64,000 nt of DNA from Paenibacillus sp. BIHB 4019 (GCF_002741035.1 NZ_CP016808.1:4884501-4948500); one strand, 5' to 3'. Positions 9,494 to 18,983 are shown, counted from the stretch's first letter. The notes: generated by a model from the sequence alone, not told the origin. Made by a program: numbers and translations.

Positions 9494-10109
9494 GCTGTAT
9501 AAATACCCTTTCTATCTCATTATGCATCCCTTTAATGGCTACTGGGAGCTGAAATATGACCGTAGCCAAAAGGCGAACATCGTCATTTCTTTTGTGATTT
9601 TGTTTTTGCTGGCCTTGACCAATATTATGCAGAGCCAGTACAGCGGGTTTGTGGTCAATCTCGTTAACCCAAATGGAATGAACAGCTTTATGGAGATTTT
9701 GTATGTCGTTGTTCCCGTATTGTTTTGGTGCGTGGCCAATTGGTCGCTGACGACGTTAATGGATGGGGAAGGGAAATTTGTCGACATCTTTACTTCAACA
9801 TGCTTTGCTTTAATTCCGCTCGTTATCATTCATTTTCCATGGATCTGGTTGAGTAATTTGATTTCGCTTCAGGAGACGGCGTTTTATCATTTTTCCAGCA
9901 GCATCGCCATGATATGGTGCATGTTTCTGCTCTTTGTCGGCAATATGACGGTTCATCAATATACGCCGTCCAAGACGATTGGGACCATCATTTTGACTAT
10001 TGCAGCTATGGGATTCATGGCCTTCTTAAGCTTATTGTTCTTTAGTTTAATTCAGCAGATGCTGGCTTTTATATCGGTTATTTATCAAGAAATGGTTTTG
10101 AGAAGTTAA
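9474..10109 (+). CDS. Yip1-family integral membrane protein
   Basis: 211 aa with five hydrophobic segments, starting LNSELYKYPFYLIMHPFNGYWELKYD, which is typical of the bacterial Yip1 domain proteins found in this operon type. The TTG start at 9474 overlaps the previous gene and has GGGGGACG upstream. Its function is unknown. Bacterial Yip1-domain proteins are named by similarity to the yeast membrane-traffic protein, but no such role should be assumed here. Its place between an anchored propeller protein and a DUF5696 lipoprotein suggests a three-part membrane assembly. Confidence 0.82.
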   Translation: MPPLNSELYKYPFYLIMHPFNGYWELKYDRSQKANIVISFVILFLLALTNIMQSQYSGFVVNLVNPNGMNSFMEILYVVVPVLFWCVANWSLTTLMDGEGKFVDIFTSTCFALIPLVIIHFPWIWLSNLISLQETAFYHFSSSIAMIWCMFLLFVGNMTVHQYTPSKTIGTIILTIAAMGFMAFLSLLFFSLIQQMLAFISVIYQEMVLRS

Positions 10110-10125
10110 GGGAGGAGGCATAGAG

Positions 10126-12678
10126 ATGAATATAGCCAAAAATGCCCTGTTGATCGCATGCTTCCTGGTCGGGATTATCATTGCAGGCTGCTCTGTTACG
10201 CCATCTGGCAATCAAAGGGAGGAAGATGGGCAGGCTACGCCGGTATTTTCGCAGGGGAAGGCCTTGAGCGCTGCTTTCACAGACTCTCGTGTCGCCGGTA
10301 TGAAGGGAGTAGCCGAAAACGACCAGCTGCGGCTATTCGTAGATGATCAGACTGGGGCGATAGCCGTTCTTATCAAACAAACAGGTGAAATATGGAACAG
10401 CAACCCGCTTGATCGTGACTCGGATTCGCTCGCTACGGGAGTAAACAAGGATCTATTGTCCTCTCAAATAAAGATTGATTTTTATAACAGCTTTGGCCAG
10501 ATCAACTCTATCAATTCCTATACAGACAGTGTTGCCCATAAGCAGATCAATGTCACCGAAATTCCAAGTGGGATCAGTGTGTCTTATCAATTTGGTACGA
10601 CCACAAAAACGGCAGAGGATTTACCCCAAATGTTAAGCAAGGCCCGTTTCGAGGCATTGTCGGGCAAGCTGGACAAATCGGGGAGAAGAGCATTGCTCAT
10701 CGCTTATACAGCGGATACGGAAAAAGCGGTATATGCAAGAAATGACAGCGCATTGAATGGGCTTCAATTGGAGCGGGCGCTCGCTGCATTGGACGAAGCA
10801 GGATATACAGAAGCGGAGCTGCAGGAGGACATGGCCGAGCTTCATTTTACACAGGAGAAGCCCGCCGCGCGCATTTTTCAAGCATCGATTGAATATACGC
10901 TGGATGCCGATAGCCTAGTCGCCAAAATTCCCGTTTCCAGCATCCGTTATCCGGATGAATATCCCGTTAACACTATTTCACTCCTCAGCTTTTTTGGCGC
11001 AGGAGGGACGGATGAGGACGGCTCAATGTTTGTTCCGGACGGCTCAGGCGCACTTATCCACTTTAACAATGGAAAAACCAAATATCCGGCCTATCAGCAG
11101 CTTGTCTATGGGGCGGATCAAACGATAGACAGAACCGAGAATGCTGCTAGAGAACAGAAGGTGAGGCTCCCCGTGTTCGGGATTATTCGGGAGGGCGGAG
11201 CTTTTCTCGGGATCATTGAGGAGGGCGCATCTGTTGCTACCATCCATGCGGACATTGGTGGCAGGTTAAACAGCTACAACTATGTTTATCCGAATTTCTA
11301 TGTGATCAATAAGGGCACAGTTAGCCTGGATGGGAATGGGCAGCAGCGTTCTCTCCCAAAATTTCAAGAAAACCCGATGAAAAGCGATTATACTATCCGT
11401 TATGCATTTCTAAGTGGCAAGCAAGCTTCTTACCAAGGAATGGCTCGTTATTATCAGCAATATTTGGAGAAAAATAATGGATTGCTTAAGCACGAAGCAG
11501 ACGATACGACAGCGGATACTCCCTTCTATTTGCAGCTCGTTGGAAGCATATCCAAGCAGAAGCACTTCGTGGGCATTCCCTATCAGGCACTTGAACCGCT
11601 TACGACATTCGAGCAAGCACAAACCATTGTCGAGCGTCTGCAGCAGCGTAAGATAAGCGATATTAAGCTCAAGTATGCGGGCTGGTTCAATGAAGGTCTC
11701 GATCATAAAGTTCCTGACCGTGTTTTGGTTGATAAGGAGATCGGGGGAAGCAAGGGAATGCAGGAATTTGTGTCGTTTGCCCAGAGCAAAGGGATTTCTC
11801 TGTTTCCGGAAGTTGCCATATTGACTGCGCTTACAGGAGAAGGGTTCAATGAGTCGGATGATGCTTCAAGAACGCTAAGAGAGGTGCCTGCTATGCTTTA
11901 TCCGCTTGATCTGGCATTGAATCGCCGTGATATAACCAAATCGCCGTCCTATGTCATATCCCCACGGCTCGTCGTAGGCTATACGGATTCCATGCTCAAA
12001 GGCATTCGTGATTTTCAGACGGGAGGCCTCTCGCTGCAGGATTTGGCCGATCAATTAAATAGTGATTTCCGTAAAAACAAGCAAATAGATCGAACGGTGT
12101 CCGAAGCCATATCGGGCGAAGCGCTGGACAAAATCCGGGATGAAAAGTTGAAGGTGATGGCTAACGGCGGAAATGCCTATGCGCTGCCTTATTTGTCCGA
12201 TATTACGCATGCACCGTTGTCGAGCAGCGGATTTAAGCTTGAGGATGAAGAAATACCATTCTATCAAATGGTCATTCGCGGATTTATCGAATACGCGGGG
12301 GCACCGTATAATCTTTCTACTTATACGAATGAAAAGCAATATGTGCTGAAAAATTTGGAATATGGAGCGGGCGTTTATTTCGAATGGATTTACGAGCCGA
12401 ACTATAAGGTGAAGGATACTGAATACAATCATCTCTATGCTGTCAATTACAAGCTATGGATCGATAAAGCCTCGGAGATCTATCACGAAGTGAACGCCGT
12501 TCTGAGGAGCGTTCGAAACGAGCGGATTACCGCGCATGAAAAGCTGGATGAAGGCGTATATAAGACGGTTTATGGGAATGGAATATACGTGATTGTGAAC
12601 TATAACCGCACTCAAGTAACGGTTGAAGGCAGGACGGTAGAAGCCGAGAGCTATATTACGGGTGGTGAACGCTCTTGA
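10126..12678 (+). CDS. DUF5696-domain lipoprotein
   Basis: 850 aa with a lipoprotein signal (IIAGCSV, Cys about residue 22). The long body has beta-rich segments up to about residue 500 and then a region that resembles a TIM-barrel glycosidase-like fold (ERLQQRKISDIKLKYAGWFNEG, GISLFPEVAIL, YTNEKQYVLKNLEYGAGVYFEW near the end). I recognise the protein as the DUF5696 type that accompanies Yip1 and NHL genes in Paenibacillus sugar operons. No catalytic residues can be assigned from sequence alone. It ends with a four-base overlap into the next permease, so the second permease pair is translated with it. It may be the substrate receptor or a processing enzyme for that pair. Confidence 0.8.
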   Translation: MNIAKNALLIACFLVGIIIAGCSVTPSGNQREEDGQATPVFSQGKALSAAFTDSRVAGMKGVAENDQLRLFVDDQTGAIAVLIKQTGEIWNSNPLDRDSDSLATGVNKDLLSSQIKIDFYNSFGQINSINSYTDSVAHKQINVTEIPSGISVSYQFGTTTKTAEDLPQMLSKARFEALSGKLDKSGRRALLIAYTADTEKAVYARNDSALNGLQLERALAALDEAGYTEAELQEDMAELHFTQEKPAARIFQASIEYTLDADSLVAKIPVSSIRYPDEYPVNTISLLSFFGAGGTDEDGSMFVPDGSGALIHFNNGKTKYPAYQQLVYGADQTIDRTENAAREQKVRLPVFGIIREGGAFLGIIEEGASVATIHADIGGRLNSYNYVYPNFYVINKGTVSLDGNGQQRSLPKFQENPMKSDYTIRYAFLSGKQASYQGMARYYQQYLEKNNGLLKHEADDTTADTPFYLQLVGSISKQKHFVGIPYQALEPLTTFEQAQTIVERLQQRKISDIKLKYAGWFNEGLDHKVPDRVLVDKEIGGSKGMQEFVSFAQSKGISLFPEVAILTALTGEGFNESDDASRTLREVPAMLYPLDLALNRRDITKSPSYVISPRLVVGYTDSMLKGIRDFQTGGLSLQDLADQLNSDFRKNKQIDRTVSEAISGEALDKIRDEKLKVMANGGNAYALPYLSDITHAPLSSSGFKLEDEEIPFYQMVIRGFIEYAGAPYNLSTYTNEKQYVLKNLEYGAGVYFEWIYEPNYKVKDTEYNHLYAVNYKLWIDKASEIYHEVNAVLRSVRNERITAHEKLDEGVYKTVYGNGIYVIVNYNRTQVTVEGRTVEAESYITGGERS

Positions 12679-13586
12679 AGCTTATAACGAAGCTCGGGTT
12701 GAAGCAGCAGACTTATGCGCAGCAGAAGGCTTTTTTAGGTTTTATATTTGTTCTGCCCTGGCTGCTGGGATTTGTTTTTTTCTTTTTTATTCCGGTGGTC
12801 TCCTCCTTACGCTACAGCTTTAGTACTATAACGGCTAACTCGGAGGGGCTCAGCATCCAATTTATCGGATTTTCAAACTTTGTGGAGGCTTTGACGATCA
12901 ATACGAGCTTTAATCGCATATTGACGGAAGCGATTGTGGATATGGTCATAAATGTACCGTTGATCGTTATATTCAGTTTGTTTTTAGCCGTATTGCTGAA
13001 TCAGAAATTTTTCGGCAGAGCCGTTGCAAGGTCGATCTTTTTTCTGCCTGTCATTTTGGCCTCGGGGGTTATTGTGACGCTTGAGAGCACAAGCTTGATT
13101 CAAGCGGTCAATGACCAAAATGCGGGCTCCAGCATCATCAATGCCTTTGGCGCTTATGAGCTGGCCGGATTAATGCTTGATGCGGGAGTTAATGAAGACA
13201 TTGTCTTATATCTTACAGGGGCAGTCGACCGTATTTATCAAATTGTAAGTCAATCGGGCGTGCAGCTTTTGATCTTTCTAGCGGGCATCCAGACGATATC
13301 TCCTCAGCTGTATGAGGCGTCCAAGATGGAGGGAGCTACCGGCTATGAAGCATTTTGGAAGATTACGTTTCCGATGGTCAGCCCGCTCATTCTCGTCAAT
13401 ATGATCTATACGATTATCGATTCGTTCTCAAGGAATGACATGACGGAATTGATTCGGGAGACAGGCTTCACCACCTTTAACTTTGGCCTCAGCTCGGCGA
13501 TGGCATGGCTCTATTTTCTGGCAATCATGATTATTTTGCTGATCAGCTCGTATTTTGTATCTAAAAGGGTGTTCTACCAAGACTAA
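12675..13586 (+). CDS. CUT1 sugar ABC permease, first subunit of second pair
   Basis: 303 aa, about six helices, with EAA loop YEASKMEGATGYEAFWKITFP (about 212-232). TTG start at 12675 overlaps the stop of the upstream lipoprotein gene (TTGA). A central segment between helices (AVNDQNAGSSIINAFGAYEL) is longer than in MalF-type permeases and is typical of proteins annotated as sugar permeases in this operon type. It pairs with the next gene. It is clearly diverged from the 6176 permease, so it is not a recent duplication. Confidence 0.9.
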   Translation: MKLITKLGLKQQTYAQQKAFLGFIFVLPWLLGFVFFFFIPVVSSLRYSFSTITANSEGLSIQFIGFSNFVEALTINTSFNRILTEAIVDMVINVPLIVIFSLFLAVLLNQKFFGRAVARSIFFLPVILASGVIVTLESTSLIQAVNDQNAGSSIINAFGAYELAGLMLDAGVNEDIVLYLTGAVDRIYQIVSQSGVQLLIFLAGIQTISPQLYEASKMEGATGYEAFWKITFPMVSPLILVNMIYTIIDSFSRNDMTELIRETGFTTFNFGLSSAMAWLYFLAIMIILLISSYFVSKRVFYQD

Positions 13587-13602
13587 AAGGAGCGTGAATG
13601 CC

Positions 13603-14550
13603 TTGATAATGGACCGATTATTATCGCTAGAAAGCTGGAAGCGGTGGCTGTGGTCGTTCGTTCGTTTAACTTTAATCGCAGGATTATCGTTCGTTATTCT
13701 TTATCCCATTCTTCAAAAGATTTCTACAGCGATCAAATCCAAGACAGATCTGTACTCACCGATTGTGATATGGATTCCACAAAATTATTCGCTGGATAAT
13801 ATAAAGCAGGCAATCGCCATTATGGATTATTGGCAGACGCTGCTGAACACGTTTGCGCTGTCGTCGACAACGACCATCCTGACGGCTGCCTCCTGTGCGC
13901 TTGCGGGCTATGCTTTTGCAAGACTTAAGTTTAAAGGGAGCAAGCTGCTTTTTGGAGGCGTCATTCTAACGATCATGGTTCCGCCTACCACTATACTTAT
14001 TCCCGTGTATTTAAACTTGAAGGACTTTACCCTGATGGGCTTGATTCCTTTATTGACTGGAAAATCTGTCAATTTGCTGAACACGTATTGGCCGTTTATT
14101 TTAACCTCCGTAACGGCCAATTCCTTGAGAGCAGGGCTGTATATTTTTATTTTTCGCCAATTTTTCAGAGGGGTGCCCAAGGAGGTGGAGGAGGCCGCTT
14201 ATATGGATGGTGCGGGTGTCGGGCAGACGTTTTTGCGCATTATGCTGCCTAATGCGCTGCCGGCAATTGTAACCGTGTTGCTGTTCTCGTTCGTATGGCA
14301 GTGGAATGACAGCTTCTTTACGACAACCTACTTGACGTCAAGCAAAGTGATGTCTACCCAATTGGCTTCCTTGCCTTATAATTTATCGATCTTTCTTCAA
14401 GACGGCGCCTCCTCGAAAGCTGACCCGTTTTACTTGAGCATGGTACAGGATACGGGAATTCTGCTCGCGATTTTGCCGCTAATTATTCTTTATTTGTTTG
14501 TGCAGCGCTACTTTGTCGAAAGTATCGAGCGGACAGGACTTGTTGGATAA
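13603..14550 (+). CDS. CUT1 sugar ABC permease, second subunit of second pair
   Basis: About 315 aa with six helices and EAA loop EEAAYMDGAGVGQTFLRIML (near residue 205-225 of this start). I placed the start at TTG 13603 because AAAAGGAG ends 10 bases upstream; an in-frame ATG at 13609 is possible, and the longer frame from 13555 would overlap the upstream gene without a ribosome site. It closes the operon. A short hydrophobic reading frame follows directly after its stop. Confidence 0.88.
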   Translation: MIMDRLLSLESWKRWLWSFVRLTLIAGLSFVILYPILQKISTAIKSKTDLYSPIVIWIPQNYSLDNIKQAIAIMDYWQTLLNTFALSSTTTILTAASCALAGYAFARLKFKGSKLLFGGVILTIMVPPTTILIPVYLNLKDFTLMGLIPLLTGKSVNLLNTYWPFILTSVTANSLRAGLYIFIFRQFFRGVPKEVEEAAYMDGAGVGQTFLRIMLPNALPAIVTVLLFSFVWQWNDSFFTTTYLTSSKVMSTQLASLPYNLSIFLQDGASSKADPFYLSMVQDTGILLAILPLIILYLFVQRYFVESIERTGLVG

Positions 14551-14811
14551 GAGATACACCTAAGCAGAAGAAACGATAGATTTGGATCGACAGCTGGGAA
14601 ATGGATTATTTCCTCGGTCGGGAGGCTGCTGCCTGCCGCGATTCTTCTGTCCTTGCCCCAGCTAGCTGCATTTATTGGCGCTGGGCGTGTGCTGCCTTGG
14701 ATTGGATTATGGACTACCATGCCATCTGTAATTATATGGCTTGCTGTATTATCACTAGTAAATTTAACGAATCTGGCATGCCGTTACCGATTTTATTTCC
14801 AGACTAGATAG
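14551..14811 (+). pseudogene. Hydrophobic gene remnant after the sugar operon
   Basis: In the frame that follows the permease stop there are 86 sense codons with two clear hydrophobic stretches (LLPAAILLSLPQLAAFIGAG, and VIIWLAVLSLVNLTNLA) ending at TAG 14809-14811. No ATG, GTG or TTG start with a ribosome site precedes the first stretch. This is best read as the end of a lost membrane protein. It could also be a chance open frame. I cannot name a family. Confidence 0.35.
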
Positions 14812-14949
14812 GGGGATTCCAGGTCTTTTTCCGATGTGAATTTATTTCAGTACATTAGCCCATTCCCTATGCGAATGTCCTTCATACGATATACGGTGCC
14901 TTATGTTGGATAGCAGTATTAATCATCTACTCAAAGGGAGATGTGGTTA

Positions 14950-16308
14950 TTGAGATCAAAAACGAAGCTTACCGGGCGCGTTATTTTTAAAGGCGATACG
15001 GGTTATGAAGCGGCACGTAAAAATTGGGATCCCCATACGGACAAATTTCCTAAAGTATTTGTTTTTGCTCAAAGAACACGGGATGTGGCCAATGCGATAA
15101 AATGGGCCCGTGAGAATAAGGTACCGATTCGCCCAAGAAGTGGCAGACATTCTCTTGAAGTCAATCTTTCACAGGTCAACGGAGGAATTGTCATTGATGT
15201 AAGCGATATGAAGAAAATTAAATTAAATAAAAAATGTGGAACGGCTGTTGTCCAGACGGGCAATCGGGTGGGAAGAATCGCAAACACGCTTGCACGGCAA
15301 GGTTTTATAGCTCCGTTTGGCGACAGCCCTTCCGTTGGCATCGGCGGAATTACACTTGGTGGGGGAATCGGGCCGCTCCAACGGTCGATTGGCCTCATCA
15401 GCGACAATCTTCTCGAACTCGAAATGGTTGACGCGAAGGGCAGAATTATTCGTGCCAACAAAAAGTGCAATTCTGATCTGCTATGGGCTTCCCGCGGGGG
15501 TGGTGGCGGCAACTTTGGCGTATACACCAAATACAAATTTAAAGTACATCGTGCGCCAGCTAAGGCGACCGTATATCGTATCACCTGGCCATGGGATCAA
15601 TTCGAAGCGGTACTCAAAGCTTGGCAAAAATGGGCGCCTTTCGTCAATAACAAGCTAGGCAGCGAATTATCGATCGGCCCGAAAAAAGGCGGCAATGTTT
15701 CCATGGAAGGGCTGTTCCTCGGATCAAAAACGGAGGCGATCCGCCTATTAAAGCCCGTTACGAGCGTCGGAACGCCAACGAGCAGCATCATCCGGTTGCT
15801 GCCGTACACGGAAGCCGTGAAGTTTTTATTGCCTCCCGATCCAGTGCTGACGCAAAGGTACAGTAATCAATTCTCTTCTGGTTTCGGAAGGAAGCCGTTT
15901 CCCGATAAAGCGATAAAGTCCATGCGCACATTTTTAGAAAACGTAGAGGGGGGGTTCGCGGGATTCTTTTTCCTCAACTGGGGCGGGGCTGTAAGCCGTA
16001 AAGCGCCTCGATCAACGGCATTTTACTGGCGTAAAGCGAAGTTCTATGTCGAGTGGAACAGTTCATGGATCAAGCAATCGGAAGCCGCCAAAAATATCGC
16101 CATCGTTCGCAGGACACGCCGGAAGCTGCAGCCTTATATCGTAGGGTCCTATATAAACGTTCCTGACCAAGGAATAAAAAATTCCGGGCCGGTATACTAT
16201 GGAGCCAACTATCCTAGACTGCGGAGAATAAAAGCTAAATATGACCCTAAAAATGTGTTTAGAAATCCCCAAAGTATTACTCCGGCTCGCCGAGCAACGG
16301 TTAAATAA
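14950..16308 (+). CDS. FAD-dependent oxidoreductase, CotQ/YvdP-like
   Basis: About 452 aa, FAD-linked oxidase of the berberine-bridge (BBE) type: FAD-binding domain at about 30-200 (RPRSGRHSLE with the flavin-linking His; GDSPSVGIGGITLGGGIG; ASRGGGGGNFGV) and a C-terminal BBE segment (NYPRLRRIKAKYDPKNVFRN). The position that is Cys in bicovalently flavinylated members is not Cys here (GDSPSV), so a single His-FAD link is expected. The B. subtilis homologue CotQ/YvdP is a spore-coat protein; a spore role here is inference. Start: AAAGGGAG abuts an ATG at 14941, too close, so TTG at 14950 (9-base spacing) is preferred. A palindrome-rich gap follows it. Confidence 0.85.
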   Translation: MRSKTKLTGRVIFKGDTGYEAARKNWDPHTDKFPKVFVFAQRTRDVANAIKWARENKVPIRPRSGRHSLEVNLSQVNGGIVIDVSDMKKIKLNKKCGTAVVQTGNRVGRIANTLARQGFIAPFGDSPSVGIGGITLGGGIGPLQRSIGLISDNLLELEMVDAKGRIIRANKKCNSDLLWASRGGGGGNFGVYTKYKFKVHRAPAKATVYRITWPWDQFEAVLKAWQKWAPFVNNKLGSELSIGPKKGGNVSMEGLFLGSKTEAIRLLKPVTSVGTPTSSIIRLLPYTEAVKFLLPPDPVLTQRYSNQFSSGFGRKPFPDKAIKSMRTFLENVEGGFAGFFFLNWGGAVSRKAPRSTAFYWRKAKFYVEWNSSWIKQSEAAKNIAIVRRTRRKLQPYIVGSYINVPDQGIKNSGPVYYGANYPRLRRIKAKYDPKNVFRNPQSITPARRATVK

Positions 16309-16354
16309 CTATTTTTCCGGCTAGCTGGCCCAGTGATTTTCCTAAAATTAAAAA

Positions 16355-16388
16355 CTCCTTCGTTGTAGGCAAGCAGGCAACGAAGGAG
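16355..16388 (-). terminator. Hairpin with T-run on the minus strand
   Basis: CTCCTTCGTTG (16355-16365) and CAACGAAGGAG (16378-16388) form an 11-bp stem. Read on the minus strand the stem is followed by TTTTTAATTTTA, so it is a good terminator for leftward transcription, although no minus-strand gene lies to its right. On the plus strand it could still end the FAD-oxidoreductase transcript. Confidence 0.55.
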
Positions 16389-16410
16389 AATAAATATAGG
16401 GGTGTACCAG

Positions 16411-16457
16411 CTGGCTCCCACAAGCTCTTGATGGATGGACGAGCTTGTGGGAGCCAG
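16411..16457. repeat. 17-bp perfect inverted repeat
   Basis: CTGGCTCCCACAAGCTC (16411-16427) and its reverse complement (16441-16457) flank a 13-base loop. There is no T-run on either side, so it is not a standard terminator. It sits 22 bases after the previous hairpin in the roughly 310-base gap before the phosphatase gene. Confidence 0.7.
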
Positions 16458-16619
16458 CCAGTGTCGTAACAAGTTCTTCAATTTTCAAAGTAACCCTATA
16501 TTTAATGATGTTTTGGAGGAAGAGTTTGCGTGTTATCCTATACAGGATAATAGATCGAAAATGGATTGATTTGCTGAGATCTTGCAAAAGCTAACCTTTC
16601 AAAGCAAGGGAGAAAACTT

Positions 16620-17342
16620 ATGAATGTGGAACGAACATTGGTAATTAGCGATATCCATGGCTGTTACCAGGAGTTTATAGAGCTCTTGGAAAAAGTCGAT
16701 TATCGTGCAGTAAAAGACAGACTGATTCTTCTGGGGGATTATGTAAGCAGAGGGCCGGAAAGCAAAGAGGTTGTTGACCTAGTCAAGCATTTAGTCCAAG
16801 AGCAGGGGGCAATAGCGCTGCAAGGCAACCATGACCATCGTTTTGTTAGGGTGATAGAGAATCAGGCGAGTGAAAAAGAAATCATCACATTTTTTGAAAA
16901 TGGCGGAAGCGAAACTTTACAAAGTTATGGCAAGGCCACCAAAAGCAATGGTTTAGATCATTTGAAGGAAGTACGAGATGTGATTATGGGGGAGCTTTCT
17001 TCTCATATGGACTTTCTGAAAAATCTTCCTTGCTATTACGAGGATAACGATTACATCTATGTGCATGCAGGTTTAAATCCTTTAGTATCCCAATTATCTG
17101 AGTAGAATGTCCATGACTTGCTTTATATCAAGGAGGAGTTTTACAGGAACAAAACCCGTATGGAAAAGGTTGTTGTCTTTGGACATACGGTTACAAAGGA
17201 TATTCACGGTTCCTGTGAGATCTGGCTGGGCGGAGACAAGATAGGTATTGACGGTGGTTGTTCCTTTGGAGGACAGCTCAATTGCCTAGAGCTGGTTCAT
17301 GGCAAAGTCGGCCGATTTTACATCATCCATTCAAAATGCTGA
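16620..17342 (+). pseudogene. Metallophosphatase (PrpE/ApaH-like) broken by one in-frame stop
   Basis: The gene reads as one phosphoprotein-phosphatase-like polypeptide of about 240 aa interrupted only by TAG at 17103-17105. Before the stop are DIHGCY, GDYVSRGPES and GNHDH. After it, in the same frame, are LYIKEEFYRNKTRMEKVVVF and GHTVTKD, then a terminal IDGGCSFGGQL. These are the metal-binding motifs of calcineurin-like phosphatases in their normal order. The second motif has Ser where most relatives have Asp (GDxxDRG). A single base change (for example CAG to TAG) explains the break; sequencing error or recent inactivation are both possible. The ribosome site AAGGGAG precedes ATG 16620. 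Confidence 0.8.
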
Positions 17343-17422
17343 TGTTATCCATATGCTTTACAATTGCGAAGCAGAATATTGAAAGCGCTTTAATTTTGCG
17401 TGGACAAAAAGGGGTGATGGTG

Positions 17423-17457
17423 ATAATATTGTTTCTACAAGAAACAATATTATTTTA
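17423..17457 (+). terminator. AT-rich hairpin after the phosphatase
   Basis: ATAATATTGTTTC and GAAACAATATTAT form a perfect 13-bp stem with a 5-base loop (17423-17453), followed by TTTAAAAG. The stem is AT-rich and the T-run is short, so strength is uncertain. Confidence 0.5.
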
Positions 17458-17567
17458 AAAGAATATAATTTTTCGGGCAGCCAACCATTACGCATACTAA
17501 AAACGCTCAGGGCTGGTGGATTTCAATCTGTATGTGCATGAGCGTAGCGAAAGGAATGGGAGTTATT

Positions 17568-18377
17568 ATGAGTATGATAGAAACTACTATCGCATCCTTT
17601 GACGGTACAAAGCTTTATTTCAGTAAAAATGTGGTGAGTGATGCAAAGGCCGCAGTTGTAGTCGTTCATGGCTTATGCGAGCATGCTGGACGCTACGATT
17701 ATTTGACGGAGAAATTAAACAGGCGTGGTTTTAATGTATATCGTTTTGACCATCGCGGGCATGCCAGGTCAGAAGGTCCGCGCACCTTCTACAACGACTT
17801 TCATCAAATGATTGACGATGTAAATGGCATTGTTGAGGCGGCATTGCAAGAGAGCGGCGATACCCCTCTTTTTGTGATCGGGCATAGTATGGGAGGCTTT
17901 GCATCCTCTTCTTTTGGAACCAAATACCCAGGCAAAGTAAAAGGGATTGTTTTATCAGGAGCGCTTACCCGTTATCATACGAAGGTTGCCGGAGAACTGC
18001 CGCTATCGCTTCCTTCGGGCACGTATTTTCCAAACGAGCTTGGCAGTGGAGTATGCAGTGATCCAGAGGTTGTATCCGCTTACGCTAATGATCCGCTAGT
18101 AGAAAAGCAAATTTCTGTAGATCTATTCAATAGCCTAGGGGATGGAGTGGAGTGGCTAAAACAACATGCGAAGAAATTTGTTGATCCGGTTTTAGTGCTG
18201 CATGGAGCTAATGACGGGCTTGTAAGCGAACAAGACTCACGTGATTTTTACGGAGATATTGCTTCTACTGATAAAACGTTGAAAATTTATGCTCATCTCA
18301 TGCACGAAATATTTAACGAACCAAGTCGCGACGAGGTCATTGAAGAAGCCATTTCTTGGATTGAACAACGAATCTGA
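17568..18377 (+). CDS. Alpha/beta hydrolase, monoglyceride-lipase/lysophospholipase-like
   Basis: 269 aa serine hydrolase of the Hydrolase_4 type. Seen: oxyanion segment VVHGLCEHAGRYDYL, nucleophile elbow GHSMGG (Ser about 107), acid in LHGANDGLV, and the catalytic His in AHLMHEIFNE. Family members split monoacylglycerols or lysophospholipids in the cytoplasm. ATG 17568 is used because GGGAG lies five bases upstream; the longer frame from 17532 has no ribosome site. A MarR-type regulator gene starts 41 bases downstream and is probably co-transcribed, which hints at induction by a lipophilic compound. Confidence 0.88.
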   Translation: MSMIETTIASFDGTKLYFSKNVVSDAKAAVVVVHGLCEHAGRYDYLTEKLNRRGFNVYRFDHRGHARSEGPRTFYNDFHQMIDDVNGIVEAALQESGDTPLFVIGHSMGGFASSSFGTKYPGKVKGIVLSGALTRYHTKVAGELPLSLPSGTYFPNELGSGVCSDPEVVSAYANDPLVEKQISVDLFNSLGDGVEWLKQHAKKFVDPVLVLHGANDGLVSEQDSRDFYGDIASTDKTLKIYAHLMHEIFNEPSRDEVIEEAISWIEQRI

Positions 18378-18418
18378 TTTCTATAAAAGATGAATTTTTA
18401 AGACGAAAGGGATCACCA

Positions 18419-18940
18419 ATGAAATTAGAATGGATGGGCAACCATCGAGCACTTATTGAGAAGATCATTAAGTACGGGAATGCTTACTCGAACACCTATA
18501 AGCTGCAGCGAAGCTATGGAACAGATGTGATGTTCTCTGCCTCGCAAATTCAGACGCTGGAATATATTCTGGAAGCTGAGGACAAGGACGAGAAAATGTC
18601 GGAAATGGCAGCACGTCTTGGCGTTAGCCGCAGCACTTTTTCCAAAAACGTAAAAAATTTAGAGGAAAAAGGCTTATTGGAGAAATATCATTTAAGCGGA
18701 AACCGCAAAGATATATATGTAAAACCTTCTGCCGAAGGACGCGAGGTGTATGCAAAATACACGGAATTTGTCCGCCAAATTTGCTTTGATGATATTTTTC
18801 AGTATGCGGACAAAGTGTCAGAGGCGGACAAGGAAAACTTCATTCGTATTTTAGATTTATTTGCTGACGTGCTGCTATGGTATGGTGAAAAAGAACAAGA
18901 GCCGCGCAAGCTAATAAAAATTGATGCTGTAAATGAATAA
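18419..18940 (+). CDS. MarR-family transcriptional regulator
   Basis: 173 aa. Winged helix at about 45-115: SASQIQTLEYILEAEDKDEK, MSEMAARLGVSRSTFSKNV, NLEEKGLLEKY, wing with SGNRKDIYVKPSAEG. Long flanking helices provide the dimer interface, as in MarR proteins. It follows the hydrolase gene with GAAAGGG before the ATG. No Cys is seen at the sensing positions of OhrR-type members, so ligand binding is more likely than oxidation sensing. The target is not visible but the hydrolase is the first candidate. Confidence 0.85.
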   Translation: MKLEWMGNHRALIEKIIKYGNAYSNTYKLQRSYGTDVMFSASQIQTLEYILEAEDKDEKMSEMAARLGVSRSTFSKNVKNLEEKGLLEKYHLSGNRKDIYVKPSAEGREVYAKYTEFVRQICFDDIFQYADKVSEADKENFIRILDLFADVLLWYGEKEQEPRKLIKIDAVNE

Positions 18941-18983
18941 ATCCGCTACTAACAGTGAACGTGGAGTAATTCATCCTCTATTT

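Noticed and set aside
6176..14550. The second permease pair as a tandem copy of the first
   Set aside because: The EAA loops and lengths are clearly different, so the pairs are old and distinct.
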